In this document: one piece after another, positions 33,137 to 40,622 of the stretch | How the letters are laid out: every line of letters starts with the position of its first letter | Numbering within the stretch: position 1 is the stretch's first letter | Source of the DNA: Oscillospiraceae bacterium | GTDB taxonomy: Bacteria; Bacillota; Clostridia; Oscillospirales; CAG-272 | Direction of reading: 5' to 3' | Assembly: GCA_015064415.1 (NCBI GenBank) | Contig: SVSG01000011.1 | Span: 1-61,914, forward strand | Length of the DNA: 61,914 nt | The notes under the pieces: generated by a model | What the model was told of the DNA's origin: nothing | Database searches by the model: none | The model's input: only the letters and a program-made list of their open reading frames with translations | Position numbers and translations under genes: made by a program

Positions 33137-33886
33137 TCAGTCACACAAAGCCCATTCCAGCGCGCTTTGAATGTGAAGATCCCACCATTTCCAGGAGTGA
33201 TCGCCCTCGGAGGTCTCAAATTTGTGGTCGATGCCAAGCTCGGTCAGGTGACGGTCAAACGTGCGGTTTATCTCGATCAGATGATCCTCGGTCCCGCACC
33301 ACAGATACAGGCGAGGGAGCTGCTTGCCCTCGCTTTTGGCTTTTTCGGCCAGTGCAAACAGATCGTGTCGGCTACCCTCCAGCTCAAGGGGATCCTTCAT
33401 GTCGAAGCCGAAAATGCTCTGCCATTCGTTCAAATTGCAGGGACGTCCTTTTCTTGTGATGTCCAGTGAGCCGGAAAGCGAGATGCAGGCGTCGTACTGC
33501 TCGGGGCAACAAAGCGCCGCCTTGATGGCACCGTAGCCGCCCATCGAAAGCCCGGCCACGATGTTGTCCTCACGCTTTCGGCTCATTTGGCGGAAGGTCT
33601 TGAAGCACACCTCGGGCAGTTCCTTGGTCACGAAGGAAAAATAATTGGCGCCGTAGGCGGTGTCGGTGTACCAGCTTCTGTCCACGTTAGGCATCACAAC
33701 GGCAAGGCGGTGCTTTCTTGCGTACCGCTCAATGGCGGTGTAGCGCATCCAGCCGGTGTGATTGTCCGAAAGCCCGTGCAGCAGCCACAGCACCTTGCAA
33801 GGGGCGTCATTGTCATCGGGGAGCAGAACGTAAACCTGCGTCTGGCGGTTCAGCTCGGCGGATTTGAGATTCATTTCCAAAAACAT
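33137..33886 (-). CDS. Tributyrin-esterase/esterase D-like hydrolase
   Basis: A 249-residue cytoplasmic alpha/beta hydrolase of the esterase D (PF00756) type. Nucleophile Ser in VAGLSMGGYGA, acid Asp in WCGTEDHLIE, and His in EGDHSWKWWD are all present. VLWLLHGLSDNHTGWMR supplies the HG oxyanion region. Relatives (EstA, FGH) cleave short-chain esters or S-formylglutathione. GGAGG lies 8 bp before ATG 33886. Single gene with terminator. Confidence 0.9.
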   Translation of the reverse strand: MFLEMNLKSAELNRQTQVYVLLPDDNDAPCKVLWLLHGLSDNHTGWMRYTAIERYARKHRLAVVMPNVDRSWYTDTAYGANYFSFVTKELPEVCFKTFRQMSRKREDNIVAGLSMGGYGAIKAALCCPEQYDACISLSGSLDITRKGRPCNLNEWQSIFGFDMKDPLELEGSRHDLFALAEKAKSEGKQLPRLYLWCGTEDHLIEINRTFDRHLTELGIDHKFETSEGDHSWKWWDLHIQSALEWALCD

Positions 33887-34031
33887 ATTTCAAAGCCTCC
33901 CAAGAAATAAGCATCTGCTTGCATTATAGCACAAAATTGCCGATTTGAAAATAGGATTGTAAAAAATGTTGTCTTCCGCAAACGGATGTGCGGGAAAAAT
34001 CTTGAAAGCGAAGTGTCGGTGTACGAGGGCC

Positions 34032-34232
34032 TTGTGGCGGGTGAGAGGACTTACCCCGCTTTCTGCGGCAGAGCCGCAGTATCACGGCGAAGCCGTGTAT
34101 GGCATCCGCCGTAAGGCGGAATGGAATCAATGCAACGCGTGTGGCGGTGCATTGTATGGCATCAAGCCGCGAAAATGCGCCTGCGGTGATGCCATGCGCG
34201 CTGACGCATGATTCCATACCAAGCCACGCGGC
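34032..34232. repeat. Cluster of short nested palindromes
   Basis: A chain of hairpins in a non-coding stretch: CTGCGGCAGAGCCGCAG, ACGGCGAAGCCGT, TCCGCCGTAAGGCGGA, and longer-range pairs such as ATGGCATC with GATGCCAT and TGGAATCA with TGATTCCA. The wording resembles REP-like arrays found between genes in gut Clostridia. The left end (34032-34052) also recalls the tRNA-Leu 3' end on the minus strand. The 33887-34031 part is AT-rich, with nothing recognisable. Confidence 0.5.
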
Positions 34233-34238
34233 TTGGAT

Positions 34239-34278
34239 AAAACAAAAACGGCACCCGATCGGGTGCCGTTTTTGTTTT
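34239..34278. terminator. Perfect bidirectional hairpin terminator
   Basis: AAAACAAAAACGGCACCCGA and TCGGGTGCCGTTTTTGTTTT are exact reverse complements, with T runs on both strands. It lies downstream of the tRNA-like fragment on the minus strand. Confidence 0.85.
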
Positions 34279-34376
34279 GGTGCAGTTAATAAAGATAAAT
34301 CCGAACCCCACCATCGTGTGATAAGGTTCGGAATTTTGCTGTCGCCACCCGAGCTTTGGGTGCCGACACTGTCGGC

Positions 34377-34513
34377 TGGTGCGGGTAAGAGGACTTGAAC
34401 TCTCCAGAACGCACGCGAAGCGTGCTCCAAGAATGTTTTCTTGCGGCTTCAAAAGCCGCATTTTGCTTTGCAAAACCGAAAAATTCGGTATCGGTTCAAG
34501 AAACCAGTTGCCC
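34377..34513 (-). pseudogene. tRNA-Leu 3'-end copy with insertion
   Basis: The 24 bp at 34377-34400 are identical to the 3' end (T arm, acceptor strand, CCA) of the tRNA-Leu gene at 34564-34587. At 34506-34513 AGTTGCCC matches its variable arm. About 100 bp of unrelated sequence with small hairpins separates the two parts, so no functional tRNA can form. It may be a footprint of an integration event or of a degraded second tRNA-Leu copy. Confidence 0.5.
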
Positions 34514-34520
34514 TCACAGC

Positions 34521-34562
34521 AAAAAGAAAACCCGCACCCTAACGGGCGCGGATTTCCTTTTT
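34521..34562 (-). terminator. Terminator of tRNA-Leu
   Basis: On the minus strand CCGCGCCC and GGGTGCGG pair across TTA-type loop bases, followed by TTTTCTTTTT, starting 2 bp after the tRNA CCA end. Confidence 0.8.
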
Positions 34563-34563
34563 G

Positions 34564-34650
34564 TGGTGCGGGTAAGAGGACTTGAACCTCCACGAAGTTG
34601 CCCCCACTAGAACCTGAATCTAGCGCGTCTGCCAATTCCGCCATACCCGC
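34564..34650 (-). tRNA. tRNA-Leu (anticodon CAG)
   Basis: The minus strand reads GCGGGTATGGCGGAATTGGC in the acceptor and D arms, has the anticodon loop TTCAGGT (CAG), a long class-II variable arm, the T arm GGTTCAAGTCC, and an acceptor strand TACCCGC followed by A and an encoded CCA. All stems pair. A consensus promoter lies at 34694-34722 and a terminator follows. Confidence 0.97.
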
Positions 34651-34693
34651 ATATGTGGCCCGAAGAAATCCTTGGATTTTTTCGAACATATAT

Positions 34694-34722
34694 ATTATAT
34701 GCGAAAACCCTTCTTTTGTCAA
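34694..34722 (-). promoter_or_regulatory. tRNA-Leu promoter
   Basis: TTGACA (34722-34717) and TATAAT (34699-34694) on the minus strand with a 17-bp spacer. Confidence 0.85.
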
Positions 34723-34836
34723 GTGGTTTTTTGAGTTTTTTTAAAATTTTTTCGGTGTGTTACAAAAAACGCAAAAGTGAAACGCGAGAGACGGCAAAAA
34801 CGCGTATATTTTAAAAGCAAGCGTGTCGGCTGTGCC

Positions 34837-34865
34837 TTGACAGGCACCCGGAAAATGTGTAAAAT
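34837..34865 (+). promoter_or_regulatory. Promoter of SDR-phosphoesterase operon
   Basis: TTGACA (34837-34842) and TAAAAT (34860-34865) with a 17-bp spacer; the leader to ATG 34967 is about 95 nt. Confidence 0.7.
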
Positions 34866-34966
34866 ATAATTGGGGTGTTATACCTTTTATATGAGAAGCA
34901 AGCCCTCGCGGCTTGAAGGAGCGCGTTGCCTTTGGCCGCGTGCATTTTGGTGAAGGGAGAACGGGG

Positions 34967-35701
34967 ATGTTTGATTTTAAAAATAAGATCGCCGTCGTCA
35001 CGGGCGGCGCGCGCGGCATCGGTCGGTGTATCCGCGAGCAATTTGAAAAAGCGGGCGCAACGGTATGCGTGATCGATCTTCTGGATAACGATTACTTTGT
35101 GGGGGATCTGGCAAACAAGGAGACGCTGGAGCATTTCGCCGCCAAGGTGATTGCCGAGCACGGGCGGGTGGATTATCTGATCCACAACGCCGCGCCCGTG
35201 TCCTGCGGTCTCGCGAACGGGAGCTACGAGGATTTTGAGTACGCCCTGCGCGTGGGGGTGACGGCGCCCTTTTACCTCACTAAGCTTTTTGCGCCGTATC
35301 TGGCAAGCGGTGCCTGCATTGTGAATATTTCCTCCTCCCGCGACCGCATGAGTCAGCCCGAGACCGAGAGCTATACGGCGGCGAAGGGCGGCATTGCCGC
35401 CCTGACGCATGCGCTGGCGGTCACGCTTGCGGGCAAGGCGCGCGTAAACTCGATCTCACCCGGTTGGATCGACAATCACTATACCGTGTACGAGGGCCCC
35501 GACGCGACGCAACAGCCCGTGGGCAGAGTCGGCGTTCCGACGGATATTGCCCATATGGTGCTGTATCTTTGCTCGGACATGGCGGGCTTTATCACGGGGG
35601 AAAATATCTGCATCGACGGCGGTATGACAAAGCAAATGATCTACCACGGCGATCACGGTTGGCAGCTTTCGTCAGGCGAAGATCAACGCGAAGAGCGTTG
35701 A
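34967..35701 (+). CDS. Short-chain dehydrogenase/reductase
   Basis: A 244-residue classical SDR. The cofactor motif is VVTGGARGIGR (TGxxxGIG), the NAG-type motif is LIHNAAP, and the catalytic Ser-Tyr-Lys are in ISSSRDRMS and ESYTAAKGG. ISPGWIDN and ICIDGGMTKQM close the fold. The acidic residue at the end of strand 2 (CVIDLLDND) favours NAD over NADP. ATG 34967 has GAAGGGAG upstream and is preferred over ATG 34913. Substrate unknown. The next gene follows 16 bp later. Confidence 0.92.
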   Translation: MFDFKNKIAVVTGGARGIGRCIREQFEKAGATVCVIDLLDNDYFVGDLANKETLEHFAAKVIAEHGRVDYLIHNAAPVSCGLANGSYEDFEYALRVGVTAPFYLTKLFAPYLASGACIVNISSSRDRMSQPETESYTAAKGGIAALTHALAVTLAGKARVNSISPGWIDNHYTVYEGPDATQQPVGRVGVPTDIAHMVLYLCSDMAGFITGENICIDGGMTKQMIYHGDHGWQLSSGEDQREER

Positions 35702-35717
35702 GAAAGGAAGGGACTTT

Positions 35718-36416
35718 ATGATTTACGTATCATCCGATTGGCACGGTTACCCGCTTGAGCGCGTGAAGGAGCTGCTTGGGAAGGCGGGCTTTGGCTCTGG
35801 GGATTATTTGTTTTTGCTTGGCGACGTCATCGACCGAGGCGAGGAGGGCATTGCCCTTTTGAAGTATCTGATGTATCAGCCGAATATCGAGCTGATCCGC
35901 GGCAATCACGAGCAAATGATGCTGGATTGCAGCTTTCTTTTCAACGAGGTGACAGACGAAACGGTCGACGCCCTGGATTCGGATCAGATGCGGGCGATGG
36001 CCATTTGGAACCGCAACGGGGCGCGCCCGACGCTGGAGAGCTTGGCGCGGGAGCTGCCCGACGTCAGACGAATGATCCTGGAGTACGTGGAGGACACGCC
36101 GCTTTACGACAGCGTTTCGGTCGGCGGGCGGGATTTTTTTCTGACGCACGCGGGGCTGGGCGGTGCCGATGGCGGCTCGCTTCAGGACTGCACCGACTAT
36201 GATTTCCTTTGGACCAGACCGCGCCTTGAGACGCGTTATTCCTCCGAGTTTACCACGATATTCGGGCATACGCCCACGTGGTTTTACGGCGAGGAGTACA
36301 AGGGAAAAATACTGACGACCGACACCTGGATCGACATTGACGTCGGTGCCGCCTCGGGGATCGCGCCCGCACTGCTCCGTCTGGACGATAGGAAGGAGTT
36401 CTATCTGGATGCATAA
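35718..36416 (+). CDS. PPP-type metallophosphoesterase
   Basis: A 232-residue protein with the calcineurin-like motifs DWHG near residue 8, GDVIDRGEE, RGNHEQMM, THAGLGG and GHTP. The order and GDVIDRG/RGNHE wording match bacterial Ser/Thr or bis-nucleoside tetraphosphatases of the PPP group. Two metal ions bind to the Asp/His/Asn residues listed. It follows the SDR by 16 bp with AGAAAGGAAGGG upstream. It is the first of three related genes in this stretch. Confidence 0.9.
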   Translation: MIYVSSDWHGYPLERVKELLGKAGFGSGDYLFLLGDVIDRGEEGIALLKYLMYQPNIELIRGNHEQMMLDCSFLFNEVTDETVDALDSDQMRAMAIWNRNGARPTLESLARELPDVRRMILEYVEDTPLYDSVSVGGRDFFLTHAGLGGADGGSLQDCTDYDFLWTRPRLETRYSSEFTTIFGHTPTWFYGEEYKGKILTTDTWIDIDVGAASGIAPALLRLDDRKEFYLDA

Positions 36417-36418
36417 AA

Positions 36419-36453
36419 CAACGCTCATACGCCGTGTGGCGTATGAGCGTTAA
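36419..36453. terminator. Bidirectional terminator
   Basis: AACGCTCATACGCC-GTGT-GGCGTATGAGCGTT is a perfect 14-bp stem between convergent genes. Confidence 0.85.
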
Positions 36454-36454
36454 A

Positions 36455-37102
36455 TCACTTGACGTTGGCTTTGATCGCGTCTGTGACGACCTCGGCGATG
36501 ATGCGCATGCCGTCCTCGTCGGGGTGCAGGCCGTCCACCGTGTTCCTATAGTAGAAATCGTTGTTCAGGCGGCTGTGGAACAGATCCGCGATGAAAAAGC
36601 GTTCGCCCGCGCGTCGGGCGGCCTCCTCGATCGCCGCGTTGAACTGCTCGGTCAGGTGTTTTAGCACGGCCGCTCTGTCGGGCAGATTGATGCAGCACAC
36701 GGCCGCGTGAGGGTATTTTTCCCCGATCGTCAGCAGCGTTTTTTCGTAATCGGCGGCAAACACCTCAAGGGGAACGCACCGCCCCAGATCGTTGATGCCC
36801 ATAAAGACGATGACTACGTCCGGCTCCTCGCCGCTGTCACGGGAAAGCTGATGGACGCGATTAACACCGGAGTCGGGATCTTCCGCACCGCTGAGATTGC
36901 CGCCCGACCAGGAGTTGTTCACGCAAAGTGTCATGCCAAAGGTGTTCATCACTTGCATCCAATAGGTTTTTTCCAAGGGAAACGGATCTCTGTAAAAATA
37001 GGGGTTATAGTAGGTGGTGGCGTTGGCGGCGGTGTTGTTGGAGGCATCCCGATAGGTCGAGATGCTGTCGCCGAGAATGGATAATTTTTTGCCTTTCAGC
37101 AT
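36455..37102 (-). CDS. SGNH/GDSL hydrolase
   Basis: A 215-residue esterase-fold protein. Block I is KLSILGDSISTY with the nucleophile Ser, block II Gly lies near NSWSGGNLSG, block III is FMGINDLGR with Asn, and block V is VDGLHPDEDGM with the Asp-His pair. No signal peptide. Substrates of this group are acetylated sugars or lipids. ATG 37102 has AAAGGAG 9 bp upstream; the in-frame start at 37147 lacks one. Single gene with a terminator shared with the convergent unit. Confidence 0.9.
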   Translation of the reverse strand: MLKGKKLSILGDSISTYRDASNNTAANATTYYNPYFYRDPFPLEKTYWMQVMNTFGMTLCVNNSWSGGNLSGAEDPDSGVNRVHQLSRDSGEEPDVVIVFMGINDLGRCVPLEVFAADYEKTLLTIGEKYPHAAVCCINLPDRAAVLKHLTEQFNAAIEEAARRAGERFFIADLFHSRLNNDFYYRNTVDGLHPDEDGMRIIAEVVTDAIKANVK

Positions 37103-37252
37103 GGCTTTGCGCTCCTTTCGTTTTTTTGTCGGCGCGGGCAATGACAAGGACGCAATTGCCGCACGCGTTTCTATACTATCATTATATCACACCTGCAGGC
37201 GTAAATCAAGGGGGCGTGCTTTGATTTTCGTGCGGGAGGAGGGAGATACGAA

Positions 37253-37945
37253 ATGAGATATATTGCATCGGATATACACGGCGAATACGATCTTTTCATG
37301 GCGCTTTTGGAACGGATCGGTTTCTCAAACTCGGATACGTTATACGTTTGCGGCGACATGATGGATAAGGGGCTGCAATCGATGCGCCTGGCAAGCTATA
37401 TGTGTGACAAGGACAACATCCGTTGCATCCTCGGCAATCACGAGTATGCCTTTTTGAAGTATTATCGCGGCATCATGGAGCGCTCGCCCGATGATTTTGA
37501 CGACGTTCTGCTCAGATTGAGCACCTATTTTCCGGGGGATGGCCGTCGGATAAGCTGGGAGATCGTCGACTGGCTGGAGGAGCTGCCCTCCTACATCGAA
37601 GAAGAGGATTTTATCTGCGTGCACGCGGGGATCCCACTGGATGGCGAAGGGTATCTGCAGCCCCTTGAAAGGGTCCCCTTGGAGCAGCTTTTGTACGGCC
37701 GCGGATTCAAGGAGCCCGAGGTCGTGCACAAAAGTCCGAAATGCGTGTTTTTCGGGCACACGTCGACCGATTGTGTGTGCGGCAGGAACGAGATCCTGAT
37801 CTATCCCAGAGAGTGTGTGGAAAGGACCGGAACGGTGCGGGATTTTCACAAGATCCATCTGGACACAGGGGCATGGAAAAGCGGCGTGCTTGGATGCTTT
37901 TGCGTGGATACGTTAGAGACTTTTTACGTCAAAAAGGAGAAATGA
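37253..37945 (+). CDS. PPP-type metallophosphoesterase
   Basis: A 230-residue phosphoesterase with ASDIHGEYD, YVCGDMMDKG, CILGNHEYAF, VHAGIP and FGHTST. It is a diverged paralogue of the protein at 35718 (same length and motif spacing). GDMMDKG replaces the usual GDxxDRG. GGGAG-type sequences precede ATG 37253. It ends with ATGA overlap into the HAD gene, so the two are coupled. Confidence 0.88.
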   Translation: MRYIASDIHGEYDLFMALLERIGFSNSDTLYVCGDMMDKGLQSMRLASYMCDKDNIRCILGNHEYAFLKYYRGIMERSPDDFDDVLLRLSTYFPGDGRRISWEIVDWLEELPSYIEEEDFICVHAGIPLDGEGYLQPLERVPLEQLLYGRGFKEPEVVHKSPKCVFFGHTSTDCVCGRNEILIYPRECVERTGTVRDFHKIHLDTGAWKSGVLGCFCVDTLETFYVKKEK

Positions 37946-38439
37946 ACGCGATGCAAGCACAGCGAAACAACATTGTGTTTCTGGATATCGACGGGGTGCT
38001 GAATTCCGTGAAATATGACCGCGAGAGAACGGCGACACAGGGCAATATCGACGAGAGCAGAATGCCGCTGCTGCAAGCGCTGTTTGCCGCGTGCCCGGCG
38101 CAGATCGTGCTGAGCTCAAGCTGGCGCAAGCACTGGGGGCCCACCCCTTACGAGTGCGACGGGATCGGGGAGGAGCTGAATCGGCTGTTTGCCAAATACG
38201 GTTTGAAGATCTTCGACAAAACGCCTGTTTTAAGCACCCACGGGCGGGCACAGGAGATCGGGGCGTGGCTTGACGCGCACGCCGCCGAGGTCGACCGCTT
38301 TGTGATCTTGGATGACGAATTCGGCGGCTGGGGAGAGCTTTCGGAGCATCTTGTCAGAACCAATCCAAGGATCGGGCGCGGGCTGGAGGAACGGCATGTG
38401 CAGGAGGCAATTTCCCTCTTACGTGTGCCCGAAACGTGA
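37942..38439 (+). CDS. HAD-domain protein (Swiss-army-knife RNA repair-like)
   Basis: A 165-residue protein with HAD motif I as FLDIDGVLNSVKYD, motif II as IVLSSSWRKHW and a motif IV-like FVILDDEF. The DIDGVLN...SSSWR wording is that of the HAD family found in RNA-repair-like proteins and in free-standing nucleotide phosphatases. ATG 37942 overlaps the previous stop (ATGA); ATG 37951 is also possible, with a better distance to AAAGGAG. Sits between two metallophosphoesterases, so a phosphate-removing module on nucleic-acid ends or nucleotides is plausible but not shown. Confidence 0.8.
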   Translation: MNAMQAQRNNIVFLDIDGVLNSVKYDRERTATQGNIDESRMPLLQALFAACPAQIVLSSSWRKHWGPTPYECDGIGEELNRLFAKYGLKIFDKTPVLSTHGRAQEIGAWLDAHAAEVDRFVILDDEFGGWGELSEHLVRTNPRIGRGLEERHVQEAISLLRVPET

Positions 38440-38465
38440 AAAAATAAAGCAAAAGAGGTGATCGT

Positions 38466-39068
38466 GTGGATCTGTTTTTATCGGATCTTCATCTGGGGCA
38501 TGGCAATATCATTCGCCTTTGTGAACGGCCCTTTGCAAGCGTGGAGGAAATGGACGCCGCGCTGATAGAAAATTGGAACAGGAAAGTAAAAAAGGAGGAC
38601 GTGGTATACGTTCTTGGCGACGTGGTATGGGATAAACGGAAGGTCGCGTACTATATGGAGCAGCTTGCGGGCAGAAAAATACTCATTACGGGCAATCATG
38701 ATGTCGGTTGGGCGAAAAGGGAGGAGTGCCAAAGGTATTTCGAGCTGGTGGCCCCCTATCTGGAGCTCCGTCTTGACGGGCACCCGATCACGCTGTGCCA
38801 CTACCCGCTGCTGGAGTGGAATTTCAGCAGGGAAGAGGAGAAAAAAAGACTGGGCTATCTCATACACGGCCATATCCACAATCGGGTATCGGAGGAATAT
38901 TTGCCGCTGTTTTTGCGCTTCAACGCGCTGAATGCGGGGGCGGACGTCAACGGCTTTGCGCCCGTGAGCTTTGCGGAATTGATGGAAAACAACCTGCAAT
39001 TCAAGCTTGCGGCGCTGCAGGATCAGGCACACAAAGAACGCCTTCTTGCGGAATACGAAAGCGAATAA
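38466..39068 (+). CDS. Calcineurin-like metallophosphoesterase
   Basis: A 200-residue protein with LSDLHLGHGN, VYVLGDVVW, ILITGNHD, CHYPLLEW and IHGHIHN, all five metal-binding blocks. It belongs to the predicted phosphoesterase group whose members carry DLHxGH...GDxxW...GNHD. The start is GTG 38466 behind AAGAGGTGATC. It is 26 bp after the HAD gene, in the same operon. Substrate unknown. Confidence 0.88.
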   Translation: MDLFLSDLHLGHGNIIRLCERPFASVEEMDAALIENWNRKVKKEDVVYVLGDVVWDKRKVAYYMEQLAGRKILITGNHDVGWAKREECQRYFELVAPYLELRLDGHPITLCHYPLLEWNFSREEEKKRLGYLIHGHIHNRVSEEYLPLFLRFNALNAGADVNGFAPVSFAELMENNLQFKLAALQDQAHKERLLAEYESE

Positions 39069-39116
39069 CGAAAAAAGCACGGCGCACATGCGACGTGAGC
39101 TCCGAGGGGGGCGCTG

Positions 39117-39293
39117 GTCTCAAAGCTTCAGGCGTATATTTCCGCCACCTGCTATACCTGCACCGCAAGAGTGCTGACCTCTCTTGGCAAAATGTACGTT
39201 TCCGACGCGCGATTTCAAAATAATATCGACAGATTCGGGGCGGGAACGGCAGAGTTCGTCGCGGGTGCGATCGAGGTCTATTGCCGAAAATAA
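39117..39293 (+). pseudogene. TipAS (MerR-type regulator) C-terminal remnant
   Basis: The frame ending at TAA 39291-39293 reads LQAYISATCYTCTARVLTSL, then GKMYVSDARFQNNIDRFGAG and TAEFVAGAIEVYCRK. This matches the last 55-60 residues of the TipAS antibiotic-recognition domain of MerR-family TipA regulators (LxxMYVxDxRFxxNIDxxGxGTAxFxxxAIxxYC). An in-frame stop at 39096 precedes it and no DNA-binding domain is left, so it is a truncated gene. Confidence 0.75.
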
Positions 39294-39327
39294 GCAAATT
39301 CCGCGCAAGGTCAAGGAGAGTAAAAGT

Positions 39328-39816
39328 ATGAAAAAAGTCATTGTCATCGGCTGTCCGGGGGGCGGCAAAAGCACGTTTTCGCGGGCGTTGCACGATAAAA
39401 CGGGACTCCCGCTTCATCATCTGGATCTGATGTATTGGAACGCGGACAAGACCACGGTGGAAAAAAGCGTTTTTCTGGAGCGCCTTGCCGCCGTGCTTGA
39501 AAAGGACGCGTGGATCCTTGACGGCAACTACGCCTCCACGATGGAGATGCGGATGGCGGCGTGCGACACGGTCATTTTTCTGGATTATCCGCTTGACGTC
39601 TGCCTTGACGGGGTGCGCAGGCGGCGCGGCAAGCCACGGGCGGATATGCCGTGGGTGGAGCAGGAGAGCGATGCGGAATTTATCGCATTCATCCAAAGCT
39701 ATCGCGCGCAGCAGCGCCCGCAGGTGCTGGCATTGCTTGAAAAATACGGCGAAAAGAACGTGCTTGTTTTTACAAGCAGAGCGCAGGCGGACAACTTTTT
39801 GTCGTGCCTGTTATGA
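39328..39816 (+). CDS. P-loop small-molecule kinase-like ATPase (FlaR/topology-modulation type)
   Basis: A 162-residue protein with Walker A GCPGGGKST at residues 8-16, followed by LPLHHLDLMYWN and DGNYASTMEMRM. This matches the 'DNA topology modulation protein FlaR' group, which is structurally an adenylate-kinase-like P-loop kinase. The name FlaR is historical and the substrate is unknown. ATG 39328 follows CAAGGAGAG. The gene runs 20 bp ahead of the methyltransferase gene. Confidence 0.85.
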   Translation: MKKVIVIGCPGGGKSTFSRALHDKTGLPLHHLDLMYWNADKTTVEKSVFLERLAAVLEKDAWILDGNYASTMEMRMAACDTVIFLDYPLDVCLDGVRRRRGKPRADMPWVEQESDAEFIAFIQSYRAQQRPQVLALLEKYGEKNVLVFTSRAQADNFLSCLL

Positions 39817-39835
39817 CAAAAAAGGAGGGGAACGT

Positions 39836-40498
39836 ATGCTTCTTTTACGTGCATTGCTCAAATTTTTGCTGGGGCTTTTTTTGGTGGGCGCGTTGCTGTT
39901 TTTGCCTGCGGGGAGTATCCGCTATCCAAACGGCTGGCTTTTCATCGGGCTATTGTTTATCCCGATGCTGATACTCGGCGCGGTCTTGCTGATCAAGGCG
40001 CCCGCGCTGTTGGAAAAACGGCTTGATGCAAAGGAAAAGCAGGGCGCACAAAAGGGCGTGGTCGCCGCATCGGGGCTTTTGTTTGTCGCGGGCTTTGTGG
40101 TGGCGGGGCTTGATTTTCGCTTCGGTTGGTCACAGGTGCCGACGTGGGCGGTGATCGTCGCCTGCGCCGTGCTGCTCCTTTCCTACGCGCTGTATGCCGA
40201 GGTCATGCGGGAGAACGCCTATCTTTCCCGCACGGTCGAGGTGCAACAGGGGCAAAAGGTGATCGACACGGGGCTTTACGGCATCGTCCGTCACCCGATG
40301 TACGCGGTAACGATCTGGCTCTTCCTTTCGATCCCCGTGGTGCTTGGCTCGTGGTGGTCGCTTCTTTGCTTTGCCCCTTACGTTGCGGTGATCGCCGTGC
40401 GCATTTGTAACGAGGAAAAGGTACTGGAGGCGGGGCTTGCGGGCTATGCGGCGTATAAAAAGCGGGTGAAATACAGAATTTTGCCGTTTATCTGGTAA
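39836..40498 (+). CDS. Isoprenylcysteine methyltransferase-like membrane protein
   Basis: A 220-residue membrane protein with five predicted helices. The C-terminal GLYGIVRHPMYAVTIWLFLS and the later EEKVLEAGLAGYAAYKKRVK form the SAM-binding signature of the ICMT/PEMT family (RHPxY...EExxLxxxxxxxYxxY). Bacterial members methylate small lipids or amines. AAAGGAGG lies 7 bp before ATG 39836. Cotranscribed with the P-loop kinase gene. Confidence 0.85.
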   Translation: MLLLRALLKFLLGLFLVGALLFLPAGSIRYPNGWLFIGLLFIPMLILGAVLLIKAPALLEKRLDAKEKQGAQKGVVAASGLLFVAGFVVAGLDFRFGWSQVPTWAVIVACAVLLLSYALYAEVMRENAYLSRTVEVQQGQKVIDTGLYGIVRHPMYAVTIWLFLSIPVVLGSWWSLLCFAPYVAVIAVRICNEEKVLEAGLAGYAAYKKRVKYRILPFIW

Positions 40499-40509
40499 AG
40501 GAAAATGAT

Positions 40510-40563
40510 ATGAAAAAGGCAGAAAAGCGTGCTGCGATCTTTTTGATCGACCTTGTGTTCTGA
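40510..40563 (+). CDS. 17-codon ORF, possible truncated gene start
   Basis: ATG 40510, behind TAAAGGAAAA, opens MKKAEKRAAIFLIDLVF and stops at TGA 40561. The wording looks like the N-terminus of a normal cytosolic protein that was cut. A terminator follows directly. It may be a remnant or chance. Confidence 0.2.
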   Translation: MKKAEKRAAIFLIDLVF

Positions 40564-40575
40564 CGGTCACGCGAC

Positions 40576-40618
40576 AAAAGAAAACCCGGAGGTTCGAGGA
40601 ACCTTCGGGTTTTCTTTA
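40576..40618. terminator. Bidirectional terminator
   Basis: AAAGAAAACCCG-GAGGTTC and GAACCTT-CGGGTTTTCTTT form a long stem with T runs on both strands, between convergent genes. Confidence 0.9.
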
Positions 40619-40622
40619 TGAT

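Noticed and set aside
34032-34232. Possible CRISPR-like array
   Set aside because: The units are palindromes of differing sequence and spacing, with no constant repeat and no cas genes nearby.
33924-34722. Open frames across the repeat and tRNA region
   Set aside because: They run through palindromes, terminators and the tRNA gene.
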